DNA of 64,000 nt from Chloroflexota bacterium (lineage in GTDB: Bacteria > Chloroflexota > Dehalococcoidia > Tepidiformales > Tepidiformaceae). Below the pieces are notes generated by a model. That model worked only from the letters and a program-made list of their open reading frames with translations. It was not told the DNA's origin and searched no databases. The stretch lies in contig JAPOQN010000013.1 in assembly GCA_026710655.1 (NCBI GenBank), positions 62,001 to 126,000 on the forward strand, read 5' to 3'. Numbering within the stretch: position 1 is the first letter of the stretch; each line of letters opens with the position of its first letter. Shown here piece after piece: positions 24,710-33,362 of this stretch. The position numbers and the translations under genes were made by a program.

Positions 24710-25255
24710 GTGGATGAGGACCAACCCCGCCTGATCATCGTCACAGGCGTTCCCGGCTCCGGTAAGACCTCCGTTGCGAGGGCGCTCGCCGCCCTGTTCC
24801 CGCGCAGCGCCCTCGTCGAGGCCGATGCCCTTCGCGAGACCATCCGCGAGGGCCGCGTGAACCCGGGCGCTGCGCCCGACGACGAGGCGGAACGGCAGCT
24901 CAGCCTGGTCATGCGCATGACCGCCGCCACCGCCAACGAGCTGTTCGCCGAAGGCTTCACGGTGATCCTCGACGATGTCATCGTCACGCGGGGGCGGCTC
25001 CATGACTATCTCGAAGCGCTCCGCGGCTCGCCCCTCCACTACGTCCTGCTCGCGCCCCCTCGCGACGTCGTCCTCGAACGCGACCGCCGCCGACCCGACA
25101 AGACCGTCGCCGACCAGTACCTCTGGCTCTACGACCTGATGGAGCAGGAGTGCCTCGGACTCGGCCTGGACCTCGATACGTCGCAGTGGAACGAGGAAGA
25201 GACCGCACGCGCCATCCACGCCGGCGTCCTCAATGGGCAGGGCCTGATTCGCTAG
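24710..25255 (+). CDS. P-loop kinase, AAA_33 / zeta-toxin-like family
   Basis: The 181-residue protein starts at GTG 24710, overlapping closely with the ABC ATPase gene (3-base gap). It has an N-terminal P-loop VTGVPGSGKTS (11-21) and a Asp/Arg-rich middle (ERDRRRPDKTVADQYLWLYDL) that resembles the lid and adenine-binding regions of small nucleoside or gluconate kinase-like proteins and chloramphenicol phosphotransferases. ILDDVIVTRGR gives the second acidic strand. It probably phosphorylates a small molecule; no antitoxin is nearby, so a toxin role is not supported. Its stop overlaps that of holA on the other strand. Confidence 0.7.
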   Translation: MDEDQPRLIIVTGVPGSGKTSVARALAALFPRSALVEADALRETIREGRVNPGAAPDDEAERQLSLVMRMTAATANELFAEGFTVILDDVIVTRGRLHDYLEALRGSPLHYVLLAPPRDVVLERDRRRPDKTVADQYLWLYDLMEQECLGLGLDLDTSQWNEEETARAIHAGVLNGQGLIR

Positions 25256-26334
25256 GAGGCGCGGCGCCCGGCCCGCGGCGGCGCCAGCGCCAGCAGCCGC
25301 GTGACCGCCACCTCCAGCGCGAGCTCGTCCCGCACCTCCCCCAGCTTCATGCCCCGATCGGCCGCCACCAGCACCTCGTAGGCGCCCTGCACCCCCTCCC
25401 GGCCCAGCCGCCGCGCCCGCTGGATAGCGGCGTCCCGCAGACGCGGCCAGGGGCGCCGGATCGCCTTCCCGATCTCGTCCGGACTCGCCCCTTCCTCCAG
25501 CAGGTCCAGCACCGTCGCGAGGGGGCGGTAGGCCGCCGCCAGCTGGCCCAGCAGGCTGCTCACGCTCTCCCCCCGCGAGAGCAGAAAGCGCAGCGCCTGC
25601 AGCGCCTTCGCCGTGTCCCCGTCCAGCACCCCGTCCACCAGCTCCCAGATCGTCGTCTCGCGCTCGCCCCCGCAGAGCAGGTCGATGTCGTCGACCGTCG
25701 CCTGGCGGCCCATCGTGTACAGCGCCAGCTTCTCCAGCTCCCGCGCCAGCTCCAGCGTGTTCGGGTGGAGCGCGGCCAGCAGCTGCGCCGGGTCGTCTTC
25801 GCGCGGCCGCCGCCACTCCTCGTCCTCTGGTAGGGGCCGCACCGAGCGTCCCCGCTGGAAGTCCACCCCCTGCAACTGCGCCTCCTCCCGCACGAACTGC
25901 ACCAGCTCGCCCCGTTTCAGCTCTGGGAAGTGCTCCACCTCCACCCCGATCTCGTCCAGACGCCGCAGGAGCGGGTTGCGGCCTGCGTTCAGGGCGCCCT
26001 CCACGAACGCCAGCGTCGTCGTCTCCGGGATGCCCCCCGCCAGCCCCTCCAGCAGCGGGCTGAAGGCGTCGACACGCGGCCCGCGACCGCCGCCCCGGGC
26101 CCCGCCGCCCCCCTCGAACCGCCCCAGCAGCCCCTCCACGATCACGAGGCGCCGCGGCGAGAGGAACGGGACCGTCAGCGCCGGCCCGAGGATGTCGTCC
26201 GGCTTCGCGTCGCGTCCGTCGAGCAGGGCCACGTCCGCGCCCGCCGCCCCTGCGTCCCCGCCCGCCTCGACGCGCAGCCCCTCCAGCCGCCGCCGCAGGC
26301 GCAGTTCATCCAGGCCGTGCAGAACGATGATCAC
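25252..26334 (-). CDS. holA: DNA polymerase III delta subunit
   Basis: HolA is the clamp-loader wrench subunit that opens the beta sliding clamp during DNA replication. The 360-residue protein opens with MIIVLHGLDELRLRRRLEGL, then PFLSPRRLVIVEGLLGRF, TTLAFVEGALNAGRN, ALHPNTLELARELEKLALY and LCGGERETTIWELVDGVLDGDTAKALQAL, which match the known order for the AAA-like domains and the C-terminal collar (RPLATVLDLLEEG, IGKAIRRPWPRLRDAA, ALEVAVTRLL). A glycine/arginine-rich insert lies at about residue 70-85. The gene is convergent with the P-loop kinase (overlapping stops). Confidence 0.9.
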   Translation of the reverse strand: MIIVLHGLDELRLRRRLEGLRVEAGGDAGAAGADVALLDGRDAKPDDILGPALTVPFLSPRRLVIVEGLLGRFEGGGGARGGGRGPRVDAFSPLLEGLAGGIPETTTLAFVEGALNAGRNPLLRRLDEIGVEVEHFPELKRGELVQFVREEAQLQGVDFQRGRSVRPLPEDEEWRRPREDDPAQLLAALHPNTLELARELEKLALYTMGRQATVDDIDLLCGGERETTIWELVDGVLDGDTAKALQALRFLLSRGESVSSLLGQLAAAYRPLATVLDLLEEGASPDEIGKAIRRPWPRLRDAAIQRARRLGREGVQGAYEVLVAADRGMKLGEVRDELALEVAVTRLLALAPPRAGRRAS

Positions 26335-26444
26335 CCGCCGCCCTCCGCCGCCCGATGATACCCGCGCGCGCCGCCCCTAGGCCGCCGTCCCCGTACAATC
26401 TCGCCCGGCGCGACGCCCAGTGCGGGTGCGTCTGGAGGTATCGA

Positions 26445-27530
26445 ATGCAAGCGAAGGCAGCCGTACTGCGTGGCTCGGGCACGCCCCTCGAAGTCCAGAC
26501 CGTTACCGTCGACGATCCCGGCCCCGGCCAGGTGCGCGTCAAGCTGACCGCCTGCGGCCTCTGCCACACCGACCTGTCGGTGATGAATTCGGTGCTTCCC
26601 CGCCCCAATCCCGTGGTCCTCGGACACGAGGGCGCGGGCGTCGTGGAGTCGGTCGGCGAAGGTGTCACCTCGCTCGAGCCCGGCGACCACGTCGTGATGA
26701 CCACGACGGCCTTCTGCGGCCGCTGCCCCATGTGCGTCGAGGGCATGTACGCCCAGTGCGAGCAGATGCCCCTCAACATGGGCGGCAACTTCCCCTATCA
26801 CGTCGACGGGCTCGACCTGATGCCCTTCGCCTCCATCGGCGGCCTCTGCGAGTACACCGTCGTCGCCGAGAACACCGCCATCAAGATCGATAAGGACATC
26901 CCCCTGGTGAGCGCGTCCCTGATCGGCTGCGGGGTCATCACCGGGGTCGGGGCCGCCATCAACACGGCCGAGGTGCGCCCCGGCACGAGCTGCGCCATCT
27001 GGGGCTGCGGCGGCGTCGGCCTGAGCGTCCTCCAGGGCTGCCGCATCGCCGGCGCTTCCACGATGATCTCGATCGATGCCAACCCGGCCAAGCTGGAGTA
27101 CGCGAAGAAGCTGGGCGCCACCCACGTCATCGACGCCTCGCAGGAGAACGCCGTCGAGCAGGTGATGGCGATCACCGGCGGCCGTGGCGCCGACTACACC
27201 TTCGAAGCCATCGGCGTCGGAGCCTGCATGGAGCAGGCCTACATGGCCGCCCGTCGCGGCGGTACCGCCACCATCGTCGGCGTTGGCGGCTTCGAGGACA
27301 CCTTCTCGCTCTCCGCCGGTCTCGTCGCCATCATGGAGAAGACCCTCAAGGGCTCTTTCTGCGGCAAGGGCGCCAGCGTGCGCGACTTCCCCCGCCTGAT
27401 CGACTGGTACCGCCAGGGCAAGCTCGACCTCGACTCGCTCGTCACCACCACCTACCCCATCGAGGACGTGGCCCAGGCCTACGAGGACATGGAAGCGGGC
27501 AAGAACGCGCGCGGGGTCGTCGTCTTCTAA
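26445..27530 (+). CDS. Zinc-dependent alcohol dehydrogenase, class III/MDR family
   Basis: The 361-residue medium-chain dehydrogenase starts at ATG 26445 behind TGGAGGT. Catalytic zinc ligands are seen as Cys40 (GLCHTD) and His61 (GHEGAG); structural zinc as CGRCPMCVEGMYAQC (Cys91, 94, 97, 105). The NAD motif is WGCGGVGLSVLQG followed by SIDANPAKL, where Asp suggests NAD rather than NADP. The whole resembles the FDH-like, mycothiol- or S-hydroxymethyl-type alcohol dehydrogenases, but substrate is open. It is divergent from holA, 110 bases apart. Confidence 0.9.
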   Translation: MQAKAAVLRGSGTPLEVQTVTVDDPGPGQVRVKLTACGLCHTDLSVMNSVLPRPNPVVLGHEGAGVVESVGEGVTSLEPGDHVVMTTTAFCGRCPMCVEGMYAQCEQMPLNMGGNFPYHVDGLDLMPFASIGGLCEYTVVAENTAIKIDKDIPLVSASLIGCGVITGVGAAINTAEVRPGTSCAIWGCGGVGLSVLQGCRIAGASTMISIDANPAKLEYAKKLGATHVIDASQENAVEQVMAITGGRGADYTFEAIGVGACMEQAYMAARRGGTATIVGVGGFEDTFSLSAGLVAIMEKTLKGSFCGKGASVRDFPRLIDWYRQGKLDLDSLVTTTYPIEDVAQAYEDMEAGKNARGVVVF

Positions 27531-27547
27531 TCCCCGCGGACGGACGC

Positions 27548-28618
27548 TCAGTCCTGGATGAGGGCGTTCTCCTCGATCCAGCCGTCGACCCGCCGCCACT
27601 GCGCGAGCAGCCAGGTGGTGCGCCCGTCGATGTCCGCCGGCACCTCGCCCCGGGGGATGCGCCAGAAGGCGATGCGCACCTCGCGCCGCAGGATGCCCCC
27701 CGCCAGCAGCGAGCGGTAGCTCCCGCCCTCCAGGCCCGTGTGCGCGCAGAACACCACGTCCGCATCCGGCGCGCGTTCGAGCAGCGCCAGCGCCCCGCCC
27801 AGCTGGGGCGGCAGCACGTGCCGCAGCCCCTCCGCCAGCCGCGCTTCTTCCTCGTCGCCGCTGCGCCGCATGCGCCGCACCGCTCGCGCCAGCCGCATCG
27901 GCGTGAAGAGCGCCCCCTCGGGGAATACGAGCACGCCCTCGCGAGGCTCGAGGTTGTCGCCCAGCGCCGAGACCTTGGCAATCTGGCGCGAGCCCTCGCG
28001 TGAGCCAACCGTCAGGAACGTGCTTCGTAGCCGGTGCCCCACGAAGTCGATGCAGGGGTCGCGTACCAGCCACGAGTTCATGACCCAGCGCAGCCAGAGC
28101 CCGTGCCGCCCCTCCAGGAACACGAGCGGCAGCAGGTTGTCGACCGGCGAGACGTGCCGGCAGAACACGATCACCGGCCCCTCCGCCGCCTCCTCGTCCC
28201 CCTCGACCTCCACGCGCATCTCGAACAGCCGCACGAGGCTCCAGAACACCCAGCGCGCCCACACCCGCGCGAACCAGTGGTGCAGCGCCAGCCGGCGGCG
28301 CTCGCTCCCCTGCCCCAGCACCCAGAGCGGCAGGAACAGGACGATCCCGAAGGTCTCCACCGCCAGGTAGGCCCAGATCGCCAGGATGCAGCGCACGAAG
28401 ATCGTGCCCCGCCCCCTCGCCAGGTCCCCCGTCAGCGCGACCACCAGGAAGATCGGCGCCGCCGCTGTGTTGATCAGGAACGACGCAAGGTAGATGGGCA
28501 CGGTCACGGTGCGCCGCGCGTAGCGCAGCGCCAGCCGCTCGCGCCCGATGTCCCGTTCGCGGGTCAGCCGGTCGAGGAGCGAGGGGGGTCGTGGCGGGGC
28601 CGGTGTCGCGCTGCTCAC
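27548..28618 (-). CDS. PlsC-like acyltransferase, membrane protein
   Basis: The 356-residue protein has two N-terminal hydrophobic helices (about 41-65 and 75-105), then the acyltransferase block I RHVSPVDNLL (His-X4-Asp) and block III-like FPEGALFTP (the E-G motif that holds phosphate). A third motif FCAHTGLEGG follows. It thus resembles 1-acyl-sn-glycerol-3-phosphate acyltransferases and related eukaryote-like LCLAT/LPLAT proteins, which form phosphatidic acid or phospholipids at the membrane. It is larger than bacterial PlsC, so an alternative lipid acceptor is possible. Convergent with the alcohol dehydrogenase gene. Confidence 0.8.
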   Translation of the reverse strand: MSSATPAPPRPPSLLDRLTRERDIGRERLALRYARRTVTVPIYLASFLINTAAAPIFLVVALTGDLARGRGTIFVRCILAIWAYLAVETFGIVLFLPLWVLGQGSERRRLALHHWFARVWARWVFWSLVRLFEMRVEVEGDEEAAEGPVIVFCRHVSPVDNLLPLVFLEGRHGLWLRWVMNSWLVRDPCIDFVGHRLRSTFLTVGSREGSRQIAKVSALGDNLEPREGVLVFPEGALFTPMRLARAVRRMRRSGDEEEARLAEGLRHVLPPQLGGALALLERAPDADVVFCAHTGLEGGSYRSLLAGGILRREVRIAFWRIPRGEVPADIDGRTTWLLAQWRRVDGWIEENALIQD

Positions 28619-28719
28619 CGACCGGAGCTTAGCGAACGCGGCCCCTGTGCGCCTTTCCCGGTGCCCCTGCGCCCACCGTCGCGTAGAGTCACGCCGATCG
28701 ATTCGAGCAGGAGCCGCTC

Positions 28720-29946
28720 GTGACGTTTCTTGATGACATTCGCCGCCGGTTGCAGGCGCAGCCCGCCGACTCCGCCGACCGGGAGCCCGTGCGGCTCCCC
28801 GCCCGCCGCTTCGTCGACCGCTCCTTCTACGAGGCCGAACGCGCTGAGATCTTCGGGAAGGCCTGGCTCCTCGCCGGCCGCCTCGACGAGATCCCCCGCC
28901 CCGGCCTCTACATGACCTGGGAGAAGACGACCGTTCCCCTCCTCATCGTCCACGCCGTCGACGACGTCATCCGCTGCTTCTACAACAGCTGCCGCCACCG
29001 CGGCGCCCCCGTCGTGCGCGTCCCCCGTGGACGCAACCGCGCCCTCCGCTGCCAGTACCACAGCTGGACCTACGACACCTCCGGCAAGCTCGTCTCCGTT
29101 CCCGACGAACGCGACTTCGTCGACCTCCACCGCGAGGAACGCAGCCTCGTACCGGTCGCCTCCGCGATCGCCAACAGCGCGATCTTCGTGAACGAGAATC
29201 CCGAGCAGGACCTGGGGAGTTGGATCGGCGGCGCCGCCGAGGAACTGTCGGTGGAGAGCGAGGGGCTGCACACGCTCGACCAGCGCTCGGTCACCATCCC
29301 GGTCAACTGGAAGCGCATTGTGGGCCGCTTGCTCGTCTCGCCCCCCTCCCCTCCCCGTCCGGGCGCGGGCGCTCCCTCGATCACCGAGCCCGACATCGAG
29401 CTGATCGATGGCGGCCACCTGCGCATCGTCGCCCCCTTCGATGCCGCTGGCGCCTCGGCGCTCGGCCTCTCCGGTCCGCTCGACTGGGCCAACCCCACCG
29501 ACGCAGACCTCCCCACCATCGCGGGCCTCGGCCCCATGCTCAGCTCCACCGCCACCACCTACGTGTTCTTCCCCAACCTCTTCGTCACCTACACGCCCAG
29601 CGGCATCTTCAACTTCAGCGTCTGGCCCGGCGACGAGGAGACGACCCTGCTCGAAGCGACCTGGCTCGCCCCCGACTGGGGCGAGGAGGACGCCCCCGTC
29701 GAGCACCCTGCCTGGAGCGAGCGCATCGAGTGGGCGCAGGCCCAGCTCGACGCCGTGGCCGCGGAGCTCGCCGGCGTCCAGGACGAGATGAAGGAGCCCG
29801 CCCGCCAGGGACTCTCCCTGCAGGACGACTCCGAGGCCGTCCGCCTCTGGAACGAGGCCATCGACGACCGCCTGCGCAACGTCGTCCCGCCCGACACCCT
29901 CACGGGCGCCGCCCCCGGCGAGGTTCGCAGCCCCGTCGCGCGCTAG
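28720..29946 (+). CDS. Rieske-type ring-hydroxylating oxygenase alpha-like protein with a degenerate iron site
   Basis: The 408-residue protein (GTG 28720, AGGAG upstream) has an N-terminal Rieske domain: Cys91 and His93 (CRHRG) and Cys111 and His114 (CQYHSW) form a complete [2Fe-2S] site. The catalytic domain starts with PVNWKRIV (about 194-201), but the next residues, where family members have an EN-X3-E-X-YH-X4-H motif carrying two iron-binding His, are instead Pro-rich (SPPSPPRPGAGAP). A C-terminal FFPNLFVTY and an acidic VQDEMKEP follow as usual. So electron transfer looks possible but the mononuclear iron site seems lost. It may be a non-enzymatic paralog or use a different metal. Confidence 0.8.
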   Translation: MTFLDDIRRRLQAQPADSADREPVRLPARRFVDRSFYEAERAEIFGKAWLLAGRLDEIPRPGLYMTWEKTTVPLLIVHAVDDVIRCFYNSCRHRGAPVVRVPRGRNRALRCQYHSWTYDTSGKLVSVPDERDFVDLHREERSLVPVASAIANSAIFVNENPEQDLGSWIGGAAEELSVESEGLHTLDQRSVTIPVNWKRIVGRLLVSPPSPPRPGAGAPSITEPDIELIDGGHLRIVAPFDAAGASALGLSGPLDWANPTDADLPTIAGLGPMLSSTATTYVFFPNLFVTYTPSGIFNFSVWPGDEETTLLEATWLAPDWGEEDAPVEHPAWSERIEWAQAQLDAVAAELAGVQDEMKEPARQGLSLQDDSEAVRLWNEAIDDRLRNVVPPDTLTGAAPGEVRSPVAR

Positions 29947-31514
29947 GCCAGGTCGGCGGCCATCCACTCGGCGACGCGTTCGCCGAGCATCATGCAGGTG
30001 AAGTTCGTGTTCGCCCGGATGATCGTCGGCATGATCGACCCGTCCACCACCCGCAGCCCTTCGACGCCGTGTACGCGCCCCTCTGTGTCGACGACCGCCC
30101 CTTCCGCGGGGTCCGGGCCCATCGGGCAGGTGCAGGTCGGGTGGGCCATGCTCGTGGCGGTGGCGTGGATCCACTCGTCGAGCTTCTCGTCGTCCTCGAT
30201 CGTTTCCTCGTCGATATCGACCGGCCCCGTATGGAATGTCGCCATCTCCTCCGAGTGCGCCAGCCGCCACGCCAGGCGCGCGCCCTCGCGCAGGCGCACG
30301 CGGTCCGCCTCGTTCTCGTCGAACTGCAGGTCGATGGTGGGGCGCTCCGTGTAGTCGGTACTCGCCAGCGTGACCGACCCGTACGAGTTCGGCAGCTGCA
30401 CGCCCGGCGCGATCCCGAACACCCACTCCGGCTCGGCGTTCTCGTCGCCCGCATCCGGGCGCCAGGCCCCGAAGCGCCCGCCCGGCACCAGCAAGACGTG
30501 TCCCAGCAGGTACACCTGCATGTCGTTGAACTCGCCCGTGGCCGAGGTGTAGCGCAGCAGCGCCTGCAGGAGCGGCTTCTCCGGGTTCACCGTGCCCGGC
30601 GTCGGGCGCAGCAGCATGGGCGTCATCGGGTGGTCCATAAGGTGCTTGCCCACCCCCGGCAGGTCGACCGTCGAGTCGATGCCCAGCTCCGCCAGCTCGC
30701 GGGCGGGCCCGATGCCGCTTCGCAGCAGGATCGCGGGGCTCATGACCGCTCCCGTCGAGAGTACGATCTGCTTGCCCCGCACTTCCTGTAGCTCGCCGTC
30801 GCACTCGACCCGCAGACCCACCGCGCGCCCGTCCTCGACCAGCACCCGGTCGACCAGGCAGCGACCGCGAATCGTGAGGTTGAGCCGGTTCCGCGCCTGC
30901 GAGAGGAACCCGAGATTCGCCGACCAGCGCGTCATCAGGTTCGGACCGCCGCGGTTCATCGCGATGCGCGTGACGCCCGTCGTCTCGGGATCGTTCTGGT
31001 CGCTGTCCGCCTCGAATCCGGAGGCCAGGCAGGCGTCGTAGAACCCCTGCTGCACCGGCTCCAGCTCCCCCCGCTTCCAGCGCCGCACGGGGATCGGGCC
31101 GCCCTGCCCGTGGAAGTCGCCGCCCTCGTCCTGGTCGTCCTCGAGCGCGCGCAGGTATGGCAGGCACTGCTCCCAGCTCCAGCGCTCGTCGCCCGTCAGC
31201 TCCGCCCACGCGTCGTAGTCCCCGGGCGCCCCCCGGATCGCGACCCCGCTGTTGACCGCCGACGAACCCCCCACCAGCTTCCCCCGCGGCAGCGGCGCCA
31301 CCCGGCCCGGTACGAACGTCGCCTTGAAGCCCCAGTCGTGGTTCACCGTCGAGGGCTCGTGGATGCTGTTGATGTCGTCCGGGAGTTGGTCCAGCGTCGC
31401 GTAGTCGGGCCCCGCATCGAGCAGCAGCACCGACCGCGAGCGGTCCTCGCTCAGCCGCGAGGCCATCACCGCGCCCGAAGATCCCGCCCCGACGACGATG
31501 ACGTCGTAGTCCAT
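29943..31514 (-). CDS. GMC family FAD-dependent oxidoreductase
   Basis: The 523-residue protein has the FAD motif DYDVIVVGAGSSGAVMASRL, the GMC signature PRGKLVGGSSAVNSG (compare GGSSAIN), a STGAVMSPAILLRSGIGP block, and the C-terminal catalytic His/Asn region with TCTCPMGPDP, GLRVVDGSIMP and ANTNFTCMMLGERVAEWM. This is the choline dehydrogenase/alcohol oxidase group, oxidising primary alcohols with FAD. The exact substrate is unknown. It overlaps the aldo/keto reductase stop by one base (TGATG) and is last in a minus-strand run folC, metF-like, aldo/keto reductase, GMC. Confidence 0.9.
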   Translation of the reverse strand: MDYDVIVVGAGSSGAVMASRLSEDRSRSVLLLDAGPDYATLDQLPDDINSIHEPSTVNHDWGFKATFVPGRVAPLPRGKLVGGSSAVNSGVAIRGAPGDYDAWAELTGDERWSWEQCLPYLRALEDDQDEGGDFHGQGGPIPVRRWKRGELEPVQQGFYDACLASGFEADSDQNDPETTGVTRIAMNRGGPNLMTRWSANLGFLSQARNRLNLTIRGRCLVDRVLVEDGRAVGLRVECDGELQEVRGKQIVLSTGAVMSPAILLRSGIGPARELAELGIDSTVDLPGVGKHLMDHPMTPMLLRPTPGTVNPEKPLLQALLRYTSATGEFNDMQVYLLGHVLLVPGGRFGAWRPDAGDENAEPEWVFGIAPGVQLPNSYGSVTLASTDYTERPTIDLQFDENEADRVRLREGARLAWRLAHSEEMATFHTGPVDIDEETIEDDEKLDEWIHATATSMAHPTCTCPMGPDPAEGAVVDTEGRVHGVEGLRVVDGSIMPTIIRANTNFTCMMLGERVAEWMAADLA

Positions 31515-32471
31515 CAGCCCTGGCCCCCGGCGACCGACGCGTCGATGCGCGCCATCAGCTCTGCGTCCAGCGGCCCCTTCGCCTCCGCCTCCAGGCACTC
31601 CGCCAGTTCCGCGCGGTTCTTCACCCCCAGGATCACGGTCGCGACCCCCTCCATCGAGAGCGAGTAGCGGTGCGCGAGCGAGGCGGGCGACTCCCCCGCC
31701 TCCCGCGCCAGCGCCCGGAACGGCGCCGCCCGCTCGAAGTCGACGACCTCCGGGTGCTCTCCCGGCAGGTCGCGGTCGATTGCGTCGGTGAGCGCCCCCG
31801 CCTGCACCGCGCGGATGCCCATCACACCGGTGCCGCGGGCCGTCGCCGCCGCGATCAGGTCCCGCGGGCGCGGCTCCTCCTCGTAGGCGCGCATCCCCCC
31901 GGGCGAATCGAGCAGGTTGGCCACGCACTGGACGGCCGCCGGCGCCGGATCCTCCGCCAGCGTCTCCAGCAGGGCGCTGGGCACGCCCACCCCGCTCCCC
32001 CCCCACGCCCCGATCGTGCCGTCCGCCACCATCGCCTCGAAGGCCGGCCGCACCGCCTCCACGAACAGGCTGCGGGGCGGCCCCCCCCCCCCGCACCCCG
32101 TCCGGGCCCACCCCCCGGTGCGGAAAAACCGGGCCCACGCCCCCCACCCGCAGCCGGTCGAGGCTAGCCGCCAGCGCCTGCCGTAGCGCCCCCGCCACCG
32201 CCCCCGCACGCACGTTGCCGAGGTGGTGCTTCGTCGAGATGCGCACCCCCTCCGGCAGCCGCCCCCCATACGCCTCCCCTACGACGCGCTCCGCCTCCCC
32301 GTTGCCGTACCCGGGCGCCACGTCGAGGAAGGTGATGCCGCCGTCGACCGCCGCCCGGACCGTCTCGACCGCCTCCTCCCGCGTCGTCGCCCCCCAGACC
32401 CCGCCGGTGCCCCCTCCCCCCAGCGTGAGGGCGCTGACCGGCCCGAGCGTCCCGAACATTCGTGTTTCCAT
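31514..32471 (-). pseudogene. Aldo/keto reductase interrupted by a frameshift
   Basis: The N-terminal part (from ATG 32471) reads as an aldo/keto reductase: LGGGGTGGVWG, the catalytic region GITFLDVAPGYGNGEAERVVG (Asp and Tyr) and ISTKHH, then SLDRLRVG. The second half, in another frame, gives FVEAVRPAFEAMVADGTIGAWGGSG, GVMGIRAV, HRYSLSMEGVATVILGVKN and a normal C terminus. The frame changes at about 32080-32140, where a run of 12 C (32081-32092) and other C-rich runs are found. Either the gene is broken or the consensus has lost or gained a base in the homopolymer. The surrounding gene order suggests a real, once-functional gene. Confidence 0.75.
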
Positions 32472-32481
32472 GCGCGCGAGT

Positions 32482-33321
32482 CTACCGGTCGGTCGCCGCG
32501 CCCGCCGCCTCCGAGATGCCCGCCCGCCGCAGGGCCTCGACGATGTGCTCGCCCGTCCCCTCGGGCGGATCGGCGCGGTAGGTCATGATCGCCACGGCGT
32601 CGACCATCTCCGTCTCTGCCAGCGCCGCCAGCGTCTCCTCGAAGGCGCGCCAGGCCTCCCCCTCGCCCGCCGCGATTCGCCCCCGCAGTTCTTCCGGCGC
32701 GGGGATGCGTAGCCGTTCGCTGATCGCGTCCAGCGACTCCGACGTTAGCAGGGGCATCGCCATCGCCACCACGTGCGCTCCCGCCCGCTGCGTCTTCACG
32801 AACTCCGCCGCTCGCAGCAGGGGCGCCATCTCGAATACCGGCTGCGTCCAGACGCTGGCCGCGCCCGCGTGCAGCTTTGCCGCCAGCAGCCGGTCGGCGC
32901 GCTCATCCTCGTGGTACTGGTCGAGGGCCGCCCCGATCGCCATCCCCGGCGCCTGCTCGCGCACGATCCCGATCGCGTCAGGCACGCGCGTCCCCGGCGT
33001 CTCCGCGACGTGGTCGCCCCGCAGGCAGAGCACGTGGCCGATCCCGCCCTCCCGCGCCCGCGCCACGTCGGACGCGATGGCGTCCCGCGAGCGACCGCCC
33101 GTGGCCAGGTGCCAGATCGGCTCCAGCCCCTCCCGCCGCAGCGCCAGCGCCGCCTCCAGGCTCGACTGCCGTTCCGGGCGCTGGATCACGTTCACGGTCA
33201 GCGTGCACGCCTCGAGCAGCCGCGCGCGCCGCCGCAGCACCGCCGGTTTCGAGGTGCGCGGCGGCGTGATCTCGAGCGAAACGGGGAACGCCCCGCTCGT
33301 CATCGCTTCCACGAAGGACAT
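32482..33321 (-). CDS. Methylenetetrahydrofolate reductase-like protein
   Basis: The 279-residue protein matches the MetF TIM barrel: FPVSLEITPPR at strand 1 (where Glu is the catalytic acid in the family), TLTVNVIQRPERQSSLEAA, LEPIWHLATGGRSRDAIASD (compare the LTC..R motif), VLCLRGD, LDQYHEDERADRLLAAKLHAGAASVWTQPVFEM (compare FITQ), and a final SESL motif. Conserved residues for FAD and folate are largely present but the canonical cysteine of LTCRDR is replaced. The enzyme would reduce methylene-THF to methyl-THF for methionine synthesis. It follows folC by 41 bases, a sensible folate link. Confidence 0.75.
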   Translation of the reverse strand: MSFVEAMTSGAFPVSLEITPPRTSKPAVLRRRARLLEACTLTVNVIQRPERQSSLEAALALRREGLEPIWHLATGGRSRDAIASDVARAREGGIGHVLCLRGDHVAETPGTRVPDAIGIVREQAPGMAIGAALDQYHEDERADRLLAAKLHAGAASVWTQPVFEMAPLLRAAEFVKTQRAGAHVVAMAMPLLTSESLDAISERLRIPAPEELRGRIAAGEGEAWRAFEETLAALAETEMVDAVAIMTYRADPPEGTGEHIVEALRRAGISEAAGAATDR

Positions 33322-33362
33322 CGAACCAGCCTGTCGCGAAGGCGCGTACGAGTCCAGCGCGG

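Noticed and set aside
24710-25255. Zeta-toxin of a toxin/antitoxin pair
   Set aside because: It has a P-loop and some family resemblance, but there is no epsilon-like antitoxin gene and it is coupled to an ABC ATPase gene; a general small-molecule kinase is the safer call.
27548-28618. Classical PlsC
   Set aside because: The His-X4-Asp and EG motifs fit, but the protein is longer with two N-terminal helices, so only the wider acyltransferase family is claimed.
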